64,000 nucleotides of DNA, taken from Bradyrhizobium sp. B124. Lineage in GTDB: Bacteria; Pseudomonadota; Alphaproteobacteria; Rhizobiales; Xanthobacteraceae. The stretch lies in assembly GCF_038967635.1 (NCBI RefSeq), contig NZ_CP152413.1, forward strand, positions 3,162,001 through 3,226,000, given 5' to 3'. Below are positions 52,217 to 62,143 of this stretch, one piece after another; the first letter of the stretch is position 1; every line of letters starts with the position of its first letter. The notes beneath the pieces are model-generated. The model saw only the letters and a program-made list of their open reading frames with translations. It made no database searches and was not told the origin of the DNA. The position numbers and the translations under genes are program-made.

Positions 52217-52312
52217 CTCGACCGGGCGACCCAGTATCCCAGAGACCGTAGCGATTGAGCAGAGAGGCCGCGGTGTACTGGATGCCCCGCTTGAAGCGGG
52301 GCATGACAACGC

Positions 52313-53002
52313 CTAATCCGCAGCGCGCAGCCGATAGCCGATGCCGGTCTCGGTCAGCACGAATTGCGGACGCTCGGGGTCGGCCTCGATCTTTTGGCGG
52401 AGCTGGCGCACATAGACGCGCAGATATTGCGCGTCGGTCAATTCGTCCCACAATTCCTTCAAGAGGAAGCGATGCGTCAGCACCTTGCCGGCGTGCTGCA
52501 CCAGCACCCGCAAGAGATCGTATTCCTTCGGTGACAGCTTGATCTCTCTGTCGCCGACCTTGACGATCCGGCGCACCAGGTCGACCGAGAGATCACCGGA
52601 GCGGAACACCGGCCGCTCGCCCTGCACCTGCAGCTGGTGGCGCAGCGCCGCGCGCAGCCGCGCCAGCAATTCGTCCATGCCAAACGGCTTGGTCAGGTAA
52701 TCGTCGGCGCCGAGATCGAGCGCCTGCACCTTGCCGGCCTCGTCGCCGCGGCTCGACAGCACCACGATCGGCACGCTCTCGTTGCGGCCGCGGATCATGC
52801 GCAGCAAGTCGTGGCCCTGGATGTCGGGCAATCCGAGATCGAGGATGATCAGTGCCGGCCCCTCGCCCAGCATCTCCAGCGCGATTCTGCCGTTGGAGGC
52901 CTCGAGGATGTCGTAGCCCTGCGTGCTCAGTCCCATCCGTAAGAGCTTGCGGATCGGCGGCTCGTCGTCGATGACCAGGACTTTGATCGGCGTCGCGTTC
53001 AT
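52313..53002 (-). CDS. kdpE: KdpE response regulator
   Basis: A 229-residue OmpR-type regulator. The receiver domain has VIDDEPPIRKLL at the N-terminus and the phosphoacceptor Asp in LIILDLGLPDIQG near residue 53; the C-terminal winged-helix domain ends with YLRVYVRQLRQKIEADP. It activates the kdp operon when potassium is scarce or osmotic stress is high. Its ATG overlaps the kdpD stop by 4 bases. It is the last gene of the operon and ends next to the IS-interrupted repeat. Confidence 0.94.
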   Translation of the reverse strand: MNATPIKVLVIDDEPPIRKLLRMGLSTQGYDILEASNGRIALEMLGEGPALIILDLGLPDIQGHDLLRMIRGRNESVPIVVLSSRGDEAGKVQALDLGADDYLTKPFGMDELLARLRAALRHQLQVQGERPVFRSGDLSVDLVRRIVKVGDREIKLSPKEYDLLRVLVQHAGKVLTHRFLLKELWDELTDAQYLRVYVRQLRQKIEADPERPQFVLTETGIGYRLRAAD

Positions 53003-55710
53003 GCAGCAGTGTCCAGCGCGTTGGTGTCGGCCGGGATCGGCAGGCGGATGGTGATGACGGCGCCGCTCCGGTCGGAGCGGTTGGCCGCCGCGATCGTGCC
53101 GCGCATCGCCTCGACGAAACCGCGCGAGATCGCAAGGCCGAGGCCGGTGCCGGGGCGGACATGGTCGCCCTTCTCGGCGCGATAGAACTTGTCGAACACG
53201 CTATCAAGCTCGGCGGCCGGAATGCCGTTGCCTTCATCGAGGATCTGCAGCGCGATGGTGTCGCGGTCGCGCGCGCCGCGGATCGAGATCGTGGTGTCCG
53301 AGGGAGCGTATTTGGCGGCGTTGTCGAGCAGGTTGAACAGCACCTGCTCGAACAGCACGGCGTCGAGCTCCAGCATCGGCAAGTCGGCGGCGAGCTCGAG
53401 CGACACCCGGTGATGCACCAGGATCTTGGCGGCACGGCGCAGCGCGCTGCCGACGATCTCGCCGACATCGTGCCGCGCCGTGTTGGGCACGATCGCGCCG
53501 GATTCCAGCTTGGTCATGTCGAGCAGATTGGCGATGAAGCGATTGAGCCGCTCCGACTCGTCGATCACGGTCGCAAGCAGATCATGCTTCTGGGCATCGC
53601 TCAGGCTGGCGCCGAGATCGCGCAGCGCCGAGGCCGAGCCGAGCACCGAGGCCAGCGGCGTCTTGAGATCGTGCGAGATCGAGGTCAGGAGCGCGCCGCG
53701 CAGCCGGTCGGACTCGACCGTGCGCTTGACGCGATCCATGTCCTCGACCAGCAGCACGCGCTCGATCGCGAGCGCCCCCTGGTCGACCAGCGCGTCGAGC
53801 AGTCGGCGCTGGTCTGGTGTCAACAGCGGCCCGGTGCGGTCGTCGTCGATGCCGATCACGCCGATCGGGCCGCGGCCGGTGCGCATCGGCAGGAACAATC
53901 GTTTGCCGCCCGGCAGCGTGTCCGAGCCGCGGCCGGCCGGGCGATCGTTGCCCCACGCCCAGTTGGCGGCGGCGAGATCGGCCTGATCGAGCTGGTCTTC
54001 CGGCGGATAGCCGCTCTTGACGGTCAGCATGCCGCCCTCCGGCAGCAACAGCACCACGCGCACCTTGAGCATCAGCGCGATCTGGTAGGCGGTCGCCCAC
54101 AGCACGTCGTCCAGCGTCGCAGTGCCGGCGAGCTTGCGACTGAAGGCATAGAGCGACTCGGTGGTGCGGACGCGGCCGATCGCGGTGTCGGCCTGGACGC
54201 GCACCCGCGCCGCGACGTTGGAGACCAAGAGCGCGATCAGCATGAAGAAGAAGAACGCCGCGACGTTGGTCGGGTCGGTGATGGTGAAGGTGTAGACCGG
54301 CGGCAGGAAGAAGAAATTGTAGCATAGCGAGGCGGCGACGCTGGCCAGCAGCGACGGCCACAGGCCGTAGCGCGCCGCCGCACCGACCACCGCGGTGATG
54401 AAGACGAGGTCGACATTCTCGATGCCGAAGAACGGCTGGATCAGCTTGGCCGCGCCGAGCCCGATGGCCGTCAGCAGCAGCGCCATTAGATAGGGCCGCG
54501 GGTTGAACGGCTCCTGGCGCTGCGCGGTCTGCACCGCCGCCTTGCCGACCGGCAGTTCGTCGCCGGCGATCACGTTGACGCTGATATTGCCGGCGCGGCG
54601 CACCAGATCGTGCACCACCGAGCCGTGGGTCAGCTCGAACCAGCGCGAGCGGCTCGACTTGCCGATGATGATCTGGGTGACGTTGTTGGCCTGGGCGAAA
54701 TTGATGACGTCGTCGGCGATGCGGCGGCCGACGCCGGGCAGGGTCAGCGCCTCGCCGCCGAGCGACTCAGCAAGCCGCATGGTGTCGGCAAGCCGGTCGC
54801 GCTGCTCGTCGCTCAGTTGCAGGCTGCGCCGCGTCTCGATACTGACGGCGGTCCATTGCGCATGCAGCCGGTCGGCCAGGCGCTTGGTGTAGCGTACGAG
54901 GCCGGCCGCGCGCGGGTCCTCGCTGAGGCAAACCAGGATGCGCTCGCCCGCCGCCCAGGGCCCCTGGATGGCATTGGCCTGCATGTGGGTGAGCAGCTGC
55001 TCGTCGACCCGCTCGGCGGTACGGCGCAGCGCCAGCTCGCGCAGCGCGGTCAGATTGCCAGGCGAGAAATAGTGCTCCAGCGCGCGTTCGGCCTGCTTGG
55101 GCACATAGACCTTGCCCTCCTTGAGCCGCTGGATCAGGTCGTCGGGCGTGAGGTCGATCAGCTCGATCGCATCGGCGCGATCGACCACCGAGTCGGGCAC
55201 GGTCTCGCGCACCCGCACATGGGTGATCTGCGCGACGACGTCGTTGAGGCTCTCGATGTGCTGGATGTTGATCGCGGTGTAGACGTCGATGCCGTGCGAC
55301 AGCAGCTCCTCGACATCGAGATAGCGCTTGGGATGCCGGCTGCCCGGCGCATTGGTGTGGGCGAGCTCGTCGACCAGTGCGAGCTGCGGCCGCCGCGCGA
55401 TCAGGGCGTCGAGGTCCATCTCCTCGAGCGTCTGGTCGCGATAGGCCAGCCGCTTCCGCGGTATCACCTCGAGACCCCTGAGCAGCGCCTCGGTCTCCAC
55501 CCGCCCGTGGGTTTCGACGACGCCGACCACGACGTCGACGCCCGCCTTGAGGCGGGCGTGGGCGCTCTGCAACATCTCGTAGGTCTTGCCGACGCCGGGA
55601 GCTGCGCCGATGAAGATCTTCAGCCGCCCCGATCGATCGGTCTCCCGGCGCGCCGCCTCCAGCAGCGCATCCGGCGAGGGTCGTTTATGGGGGTCACGCT
55701 GATTGGCCAT
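52999..55710 (-). CDS. kdpD: KdpD sensor histidine kinase
   Basis: A 903-residue sensor. The N-terminal KdpD domain has a Walker-type motif GAAPGVGKTYEML near residue 37, followed by a universal-stress-like domain (RILVCLSEDPRAAGLVRYTKR near 258). Four closely spaced membrane segments lie at about 405-500. A GAF-like region precedes the kinase core, with the phosphorylated His in SISHDLKTPLASVLG and the ATPase motif GTGLGLAISRGF. It senses K+ limitation and phosphorylates KdpE. The start ATG is 39 bases after the kdpC stop. Confidence 0.94.
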   Translation of the reverse strand: MANQRDPHKRPSPDALLEAARRETDRSGRLKIFIGAAPGVGKTYEMLQSAHARLKAGVDVVVGVVETHGRVETEALLRGLEVIPRKRLAYRDQTLEEMDLDALIARRPQLALVDELAHTNAPGSRHPKRYLDVEELLSHGIDVYTAINIQHIESLNDVVAQITHVRVRETVPDSVVDRADAIELIDLTPDDLIQRLKEGKVYVPKQAERALEHYFSPGNLTALRELALRRTAERVDEQLLTHMQANAIQGPWAAGERILVCLSEDPRAAGLVRYTKRLADRLHAQWTAVSIETRRSLQLSDEQRDRLADTMRLAESLGGEALTLPGVGRRIADDVINFAQANNVTQIIIGKSSRSRWFELTHGSVVHDLVRRAGNISVNVIAGDELPVGKAAVQTAQRQEPFNPRPYLMALLLTAIGLGAAKLIQPFFGIENVDLVFITAVVGAAARYGLWPSLLASVAASLCYNFFFLPPVYTFTITDPTNVAAFFFFMLIALLVSNVAARVRVQADTAIGRVRTTESLYAFSRKLAGTATLDDVLWATAYQIALMLKVRVVLLLPEGGMLTVKSGYPPEDQLDQADLAAANWAWGNDRPAGRGSDTLPGGKRLFLPMRTGRGPIGVIGIDDDRTGPLLTPDQRRLLDALVDQGALAIERVLLVEDMDRVKRTVESDRLRGALLTSISHDLKTPLASVLGSASALRDLGASLSDAQKHDLLATVIDESERLNRFIANLLDMTKLESGAIVPNTARHDVGEIVGSALRRAAKILVHHRVSLELAADLPMLELDAVLFEQVLFNLLDNAAKYAPSDTTISIRGARDRDTIALQILDEGNGIPAAELDSVFDKFYRAEKGDHVRPGTGLGLAISRGFVEAMRGTIAAANRSDRSGAVITIRLPIPADTNALDTAA

Positions 55711-55749
55711 ACCGCAATATAGTCATCCTGCGAGAGCGGGCCTACTCCC

Positions 55750-56355
55750 CTATTTTGCCTTTGCCGCGTCGAGCGCCAGGTTGAGCGCAAGAACGTTAAC
55801 GCGGGGCTCACCGACAATGCCGGCGAAACGGCCCTGCGTGTTCTGCGTCACCAGCTCGCGCACCGCGTCCTCCGACATGCTGCGCGCCTTCGCCACCCGC
55901 GGCACCTGGAACAGCGCGGCGTCCGGCGAGATGTCGGGATCGAGGCCGCTGGCCGAGGTGGTGACGAGATCGACCGGCACGCTGGCGGTCGGATTCTCCG
56001 CCTTCAGCTTCTCGACATCCTCCTTGACCCGGTCGTTCAGCGCCTTGCTGGTCGGGCCGAGGTTGGAGCCACCGGAATTGGCCGCGTTGTAGGGCGCCGG
56101 CACGGTCTTCGTCGAATCGTTCGGATCGGGCGCGACGGTCGCCGACGGCCGGCCGTGGAAGTATTTATCCTCCTTGAACTCCTGCCCGATCAGGGCGGAG
56201 CCGATCACCTTGCCGTCCTTCTCGATCAGGCTGCCTTGCGCCTGCTTCGGAAAGATGACGCCGGCGATCGCCGTCATGGCGAGCGGATAGGCAAGGCCCG
56301 TGATCGCGGTCAGCAGGACCAGCACGAGGATGGCGGGACGGATTTCTTTCAACAT
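55750..56355 (-). CDS. kdpC: KdpC, K+-transporting ATPase subunit
   Basis: A 201-residue subunit with a single N-terminal membrane helix ([21 protein letters not shown]) and the family motifs [30 protein letters not shown] and [11 protein letters not shown]. It stabilises the KdpFABC complex. It is separated from kdpB by a family C repeat of about 83 bases, an unusual interruption in an otherwise tight operon. Confidence 0.95.
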   Translation of the reverse strand: MLKEIRPAILVLVLLTAITGLAYPLAMTAIAGVIFPKQAQGSLIEKDGKVIGSALIGQEFKEDKYFHGRPSATVAPDPNDSTKTVPAPYNAANSGGSNLGPTSKALNDRVKEDVEKLKAENPTASVPVDLVTTSASGLDPDISPDAALFQVPRVAKARSMSEDAVRELVTQNTQGRFAGIVGEPRVNVLALNLALDAAKAK

Positions 56356-56377
56356 GGTAGGTCTCCGAATCCTAGGT

Positions 56378-56460
56378 CGTCATTGCGAGGAGCGAAGCGA
56401 CGAAGCAATCCACACTTTCTTCGCGGACAGATGGATTGCTTCGCTGCGCTCGCAATGACG
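56378..56460. repeat. Extragenic palindromic repeat, family C, between kdpB and kdpC
   Basis: Long inverted arms: CGTCATTGCGAGGAGCGAAG and GAAGCAATCCA on the left are matched by TGGATTGCTTCG and CGCTCGCAATGACG on the right around a short spacer. In the kdp transcript this would form a stable hairpin between the kdpB stop and the kdpC start. Confidence 0.85.
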
Positions 56461-56467
56461 GTTGTGG

Positions 56468-58579
<2,112 letters not shown>

Positions 58580-58603
58580 GGATGTCACTCCGGACGTATT
58601 CAA

Positions 58604-60307
58604 TCAGAACAGGGTGTTGGCGTTCATGGCGAGGTGCTCGACGATCGGCCCGAGCGCGAGCGCCGGGAAGAAGGTCAGACCGCCGATGATCAGGATCACG
58701 CCGATGACGAGGCCGACGAACAGCCCGCCCGTGGTCGGGAAGGTGCCCGCCGAGGCCGGGATCGACTTCTTCTCGACCAGCGATCCCGCGATCGCCATTG
58801 CCGGCACGATCATGAAGAATCGGCCGACGAACATCGCCGAGGCGAGCGTGAGGTTGTAGAACAGGGTGTTGCCGGTGAGGCCCGCGAACGCCGAGCCGTT
58901 GTTGCCGGTCGCCGAGGTAAAGGCATAGAGCACCTCGGTGAAGCCGTGCGGGCCGGCATTGGCCATCGAGGCCACCGCCGACGGCAGCACGACGCCGACC
59001 GCGGTCCAGCCGAGATACATCAGCGGCAGCACCAGGATCGCGAGCATCGCCATCTTGACCTCGCGCGCCTCGATCTTCTTGCCGACATATTCCGGCGTGC
59101 GGCCGACCATCAGGCCGGCGACGAAGATCGCCAGCACGACGAACAGCAGCATGCCGTAGAAGCCGGCGCCGACGCCGCCGATGATGACTTCGCCGAGCTG
59201 CATGTTGATCAGCGGGATCATGCCGCCGAGCGCGGTGAAGCTGTCATGCATGGCGTTGACCGCGCCGCAGGAGGCGGCGGTGGTGACGACGGCGAACAGC
59301 GAGGACGCGACGATGCCGAAGCGGACCTCCTTGCCCTCCATGTTGCCACCGGAGAGACCCAGCGCCTGCAGCGCGGAGGTGCCGTTGGCTTCCGCCCAAT
59401 AGGTGACGGTGACGCCGGCGACGAACAGGATGCCCATCACGGCGAAGATCGCCCAGCCCTGGCGCTCGTTGCCGACCATGCGGCCGAACACGTTGGTCAT
59501 CGCAGCGCCGAGCGCGAAGATCGAGATCATCTGCACCAGGTTCGACAACGCGGTCGGATTCTCGAACGGATGCGCGGCGTTGGCATTGAAGAAGCCGCCG
59601 CCATTGGTGCCGAGCATCTTGATCGCAACCTGCGAGGCGACCGGCCCGAGCGCGATGGTCTGCTTGCCGCCCTCCAGCGTGGTGGCGTCGACATAGGCGC
59701 CGAGGGTCTGCGGCATGCCCTGCCAGACCAGGAACAGCGCATAGACGATGCAGATCGGCAGCAGGACGTAGAGCGTGCAGCGCGTGACGTCGACCCAGAA
59801 ATTGCCGACCGTGCGCATCGACGAACGGGTGAAGCCGCGGATCAGCGCCATCGCCAGCGCGATGCCGGTCGCCGCCGACAGGAAGTTCTGGTGGGTGAGG
59901 CCCAGCATCTGGACCAGATAGGACAGCGTGCTCTCGCCGCCGTAGTTCTGCCAGTTGGTGTTGGTGATGAAGGAGATCGCGGTGTTGAAGGAGAGATCCT
60001 CCGCAACCACGGTCTGGCCGGCCGGGTTGAACGGCAGCACCGCCTGCAGCCGCATCAGGCCGTAGATGAGAGCGAAGCCGCCGACATGGAACAGCAGCAT
60101 GGCGACCGTATAGGTCAGCCAGTGCTGCTCGCGCCGCTCGTCGACGCCGCCGACCCAGTAGATGCCGCGCTCGACGGGGCGCAGCACGGGTGAGAGGAAG
60201 GTGCGCTCGCCATTGAACACGCGGGTCATGTACCAGCCGAGCGGTTTGACCAGCGCGACCACGATCGCGCAGAACAGAATAATTTGAATCCAACCGATGA
60301 CGGTCAT
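58604..60307 (-). CDS. kdpA: KdpA, K+-transporting ATPase K+-binding subunit
   Basis: A 567-residue channel-like subunit with ten predicted membrane helices. The four selectivity-filter loops are recognisable: [34 protein letters not shown] and [10 protein letters not shown]. The ribosome-binding site AAAGG lies inside the end of a 34-codon ORF just upstream, suggesting coupled translation. Confidence 0.95.
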   Translation of the reverse strand: MTVIGWIQIILFCAIVVALVKPLGWYMTRVFNGERTFLSPVLRPVERGIYWVGGVDERREQHWLTYTVAMLLFHVGGFALIYGLMRLQAVLPFNPAGQTVVAEDLSFNTAISFITNTNWQNYGGESTLSYLVQMLGLTHQNFLSAATGIALAMALIRGFTRSSMRTVGNFWVDVTRCTLYVLLPICIVYALFLVWQGMPQTLGAYVDATTLEGGKQTIALGPVASQVAIKMLGTNGGGFFNANAAHPFENPTALSNLVQMISIFALGAAMTNVFGRMVGNERQGWAIFAVMGILFVAGVTVTYWAEANGTSALQALGLSGGNMEGKEVRFGIVASSLFAVVTTAASCGAVNAMHDSFTALGGMIPLINMQLGEVIIGGVGAGFYGMLLFVVLAIFVAGLMVGRTPEYVGKKIEAREVKMAMLAILVLPLMYLGWTAVGVVLPSAVASMANAGPHGFTEVLYAFTSATGNNGSAFAGLTGNTLFYNLTLASAMFVGRFFMIVPAMAIAGSLVEKKSIPASAGTFPTTGGLFVGLVIGVILIIGGLTFFPALALGPIVEHLAMNANTLF

Positions 60308-60311
60308 TGCG

Positions 60312-60416
60312 TCAAACCTTTCGAATGGGTGCGAAGCGCAGCAGCGACGCGAACACGCCGAGCAACAGCCCGGTCAGCACCGCGTCGGCCAACAGAATTG
60401 TGCAAAGCGCTGACAT
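60312..60416 (-). CDS. Small membrane ORF (34 aa) between kdpF and kdpA
   Basis: An unannotated-type frame of 34 codons encoding one hydrophobic helix ([20 protein letters not shown]) and a basic C-terminus (RFAPIRKV). AGGCGG lies 6 bases before the ATG, and the stop is 4 bases before the kdpA ATG, whose ribosome-binding site it contains. Spacing, hydrophobicity and ribosome-binding site fit a real KdpF-like or accessory peptide. I recognise no family. Confidence 0.55.
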   Translation of the reverse strand: MSALCTILLADAVLTGLLLGVFASLLRFAPIRKV

Positions 60417-60426
60417 CGCGGGCCGC

Positions 60427-60516
60427 CTAGAAGCGTTCGGGCCGCAGCAGTGCGTAGGTGAGGTAGAACAGCAGGCCGAGCGAGACGAGGCCGGCGAGCG
60501 AGTAATCGAAGATCAT
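60427..60516 (-). CDS. kdpF: KdpF, K+-transporting ATPase small subunit
   Basis: A 29-residue peptide with one membrane helix (YSLAGLVSLGLLFYLTYALL) and the characteristic ending RPERF, matching KdpF in size and form. It stabilises the KdpABC complex in the membrane. GGGAGG lies 6 bases before the ATG. It is 10 bases upstream of the 34-codon ORF and 11 downstream of the 27-codon ORF. Confidence 0.85.
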   Translation of the reverse strand: MIFDYSLAGLVSLGLLFYLTYALLRPERF

Positions 60517-60527
60517 CGCCGCCTCCC

Positions 60528-60611
60528 TTAAAGCCGTTCGCAGGCGTAGGCGTAGCCGATGCCGGCCGCGAAGAAGCCGATCGCGAGCGCCGCCATGAGA
60601 ATGTCCATCAT
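60528..60611 (-). CDS. Small membrane ORF (27 aa), first in the kdp operon
   Basis: A 27-codon frame with a hydrophobic helix (LMAALAIGFFAAGIGYAYA) ending CERL. AGGAG is 5 bases before the ATG. From memory, peptides of this pattern (helix then Y-x-x-AC-[ED]-RL) occur upstream of kdpF in other bacteria but are rarely annotated. Its role is unknown; position suggests a Kdp-associated membrane peptide. Confidence 0.6.
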   Translation of the reverse strand: MMDILMAALAIGFFAAGIGYAYACERL

Positions 60612-60724
60612 GAGAGACTCCTATGCATCCGAGGGGCGCGGGACGACCGTATAAGCGCTCCGCGCCGGATGACCGTGAGGTGCCATCCGGGGCATAGGTT
60701 TTCGAGATGTGACGCATAAGGACG

Positions 60725-60741
60725 TTATAGGAATCCTATAA
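60725..60741. promoter_or_regulatory. Palindrome upstream of the kdp operon
   Basis: A perfect 17-bp odd palindrome, TTATAGGA-A-TCCTATAA, centred 122 bases upstream of the first kdp ORF. A degenerate copy with the same GGAATCC core (60901-60915, TATGGAATCCCTATA) lies 105 bases upstream of the divergent gene at 61012. KdpE, encoded in this operon, is a reasonable candidate binder. Confidence 0.4.
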
Positions 60742-60770
60742 AGGCCTCAGTGCCGCCAACACTCTCCGCC

Positions 60771-60890
60771 GTCGTCCCGGCGAAAGCCGGGACCCATAAC
60801 CACAGGGCGAAGTTTTGCGATGGCTGGGGACCCAGCGTGATCTCACAACCAAATTCGGTGGCTATGGGTCCCGGCCTTCGCCGGGACGAC
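60771..60890. repeat. Extragenic palindromic repeat, family D
   Basis: Outer arms GTCGTCCCGGCGAAAGCCGG and CCGGCCTTCGCCGGGACGAC, with inner GGGACCCATA/TATGGGTCCC, enclose a spacer of about 70 bases. It occupies the middle of the 400-base divergent region between the kdp operon and the gene at 61012. Confidence 0.85.
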
Positions 60891-60931
60891 GCATGATCTT
60901 TATGGAATCCCTATATCTCCGCCCCTCACCT

Positions 60932-61006
60932 CATCTCGTTTTCAAATGGCCATCAGGCCATTTTGGGCCTGCGGCCAATGCCTTGAGCCGCGCGCAAGAC
61001 GAGATG
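60932..61006 (+). promoter_or_regulatory. Structured leader that could hide the ribosome-binding site of the gene at 61012
   Basis: CATCTCGT (60932-60939) can pair with ACGAGATG (60999-61006), which lies just before the ATG at 61012. Between them a perfect hairpin forms (AAATGGCC-ATCA-GGCCATTT, 60944-60963). Pairing of the outer arms would cover the likely ribosome-binding region. Confidence 0.3.
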
Positions 61007-61011
61007 ACGCC

Positions 61012-61476
61012 ATGTCCGTGCTATCCCAACCCACCTCCACCGACCTCGGCGAACGGTTGCGCGATGCCTATACTGTCACCGCCGAATTCATGGCCGACAT
61101 CGTCAGCCAGACCTGCCGGCGCTTTCCCTCGGCCGGGCAGAGCGGCAAGACCTCCCGTATCGAGCACCTGATCCGGTCCGGCGCATGGACCGACGCCGCG
61201 ATCGCGCTGCTCGATCTCGAACTGCCGCAGTGGCAGATCCGCCGCCTGGTCTATGACGAGGGCGAGTGGTACTGCGCATTGTCGCGCGAACGCGAGCTGC
61301 CCGACTGGCTCGACCAATCGATCGAGGCCCACCATGCGGATCTCGCGCTTGCGATCCTCAGCGCCTTCGTCGAGGCGCAGCGGATCGTGGCCCCCGAGAA
61401 CCGCACCAGCGTGCCCACCGTCCGTCGCGGTATCAGCTCACTCTACGAGCCTTTGTTCGTCGACAATATCGGCTGA
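61012..61476 (+). CDS. Conserved hypothetical protein
   Basis: A 154-residue soluble protein with no signal or membrane segment and no domain I recognise. It is predicted mostly helical, with motifs FMADIVSQTCRRFP, SRIEHLIRSGAWTDAAIALLDLELP and WQIRRLVYDEGEWYCALSRE, and ends near VRRGISSLYEPLF. Acidic residues dominate the middle. The start is the ATG at 61012; the frame is open upstream but without a better start. It is followed 13 bases later by a small membrane protein gene and is transcribed away from kdp. Confidence 0.72.
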   Translation: MSVLSQPTSTDLGERLRDAYTVTAEFMADIVSQTCRRFPSAGQSGKTSRIEHLIRSGAWTDAAIALLDLELPQWQIRRLVYDEGEWYCALSRERELPDWLDQSIEAHHADLALAILSAFVEAQRIVAPENRTSVPTVRRGISSLYEPLFVDNIG

Positions 61477-61489
61477 TGGCGGCGCCATC

Positions 61490-61765
61490 GTGAACGCAAA
61501 ACAACTGCCGCGGCAGCTGCAGTCGGTCCAGGTGATGGTCCGGTTCGGTTTCCGGCTTGCCATCATGATCGGCTTTGCCGTGTTCGCCGGCGCAGGCTTC
61601 GGCAGGGGCCTCGTCACGCTGCTCTGGATGTCGGCACTGATCTGTGCGCTGGCCGGATTGGTCAAGCGCGAGATGCCGTTCGCGGCAAATCTCAATCACT
61701 GGGACGAGATGACCGCCTATGTCGCGCTGTGCGCACTGGGGACCGGCATCGTCCAGCACATCTAA
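61490..61765 (+). CDS. Small membrane protein, hypothetical
   Basis: A 91-residue protein starting at GTG 61490, 13 bases after the preceding stop. Two or three hydrophobic segments are visible (FRLAIMIGFAVFAGAGF, LVTLLWMSALICALAGL, YVALCALGTGIV), so it is an inner-membrane protein. GGCGG precedes the start. No family recognised. It is probably co-transcribed with the gene at 61012. Confidence 0.65.
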   Translation: MNAKQLPRQLQSVQVMVRFGFRLAIMIGFAVFAGAGFGRGLVTLLWMSALICALAGLVKREMPFAANLNHWDEMTAYVALCALGTGIVQHI

Positions 61766-61779
61766 GCCCACCCCTCAAA

Positions 61780-61797
61780 TCCTATGCCGCTCCTATG
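61780..61797. promoter_or_regulatory. Direct repeat TCCTATG, 11-bp period
   Basis: Two copies of TCCTATG (61780-61786 and 61791-61797) are one helical turn apart upstream of the gene at 61880. The element matches half of the kdp palindrome (TCCTATAA), so the same regulator might bind here. Confidence 0.25.
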
Positions 61798-61879
61798 AAG
61801 TCATCCATCGCTCGCGCTCGATTTCATATCCGGCAACACAGACATTGAACGCGTGACTTCCACCTGAAGGACTACAATC

Positions 61880-62134
61880 GTGAAACTCGTCGAACCTCCC
61901 TCGTGTAGCGCTGTGTCCACCATTGTCTTCATCGGCCGCAACCACCGCGGCCAGTGGGTCGCCCAGCAGCAGAACGGCCTCTATGGCGGCCTGTTCGTCA
62001 ACCGCGCCCAGGCTGTCAAATATGCGCTGTTCGAGAACGGCCAGCACCCCGAAATGATCGTCGAACTGTCGCGTGAGCTCGAGCTCGATATGCGCGGCGA
62101 GACCGTGCCCCTCCCCGCCAGCCGCGTGGCCTGA
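61880..62134 (+). CDS. Conserved hypothetical protein (84 aa)
   Basis: A small soluble protein starting at GTG 61880, with GAAGGA upstream. It contains VFIGRNHRGQWVAQQQNGLYGGLFVNRAQAV-like sequence: a short beta-rich region with a Gly/Gln-rich turn, then a helix RAQAVKYALFENG. Small proteins with this 'G..W....G..GG.F..r.eA..YA' pattern are common in Bradyrhizobium; no function is known. It is 9 bases upstream of the DapA-like gene and probably co-transcribed with it. Confidence 0.68.
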   Translation: MKLVEPPSCSAVSTIVFIGRNHRGQWVAQQQNGLYGGLFVNRAQAVKYALFENGQHPEMIVELSRELELDMRGETVPLPASRVA

Positions 62135-62143
62135 GCCGCCCCC

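Larger units (their letters stand above)
50928..52310. repeat. Extragenic palindromic repeat, family B (copy 2), split by an IS
   Basis: Only 50928-50944 and 52217-52310 belong to the repeat; the rest is inserted DNA. Rejoined at the duplicated CTCGA, the left part forms a hairpin GTCGCCCGG-CTCGA-CCGGGCGAC with the insertion in its loop. The remainder (CCAGTATCCCAGAGACCG, then CCCCGCTTGAAGCGGGG and GCATGACAAC) matches copy 1 in layout. Confidence 0.8.
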
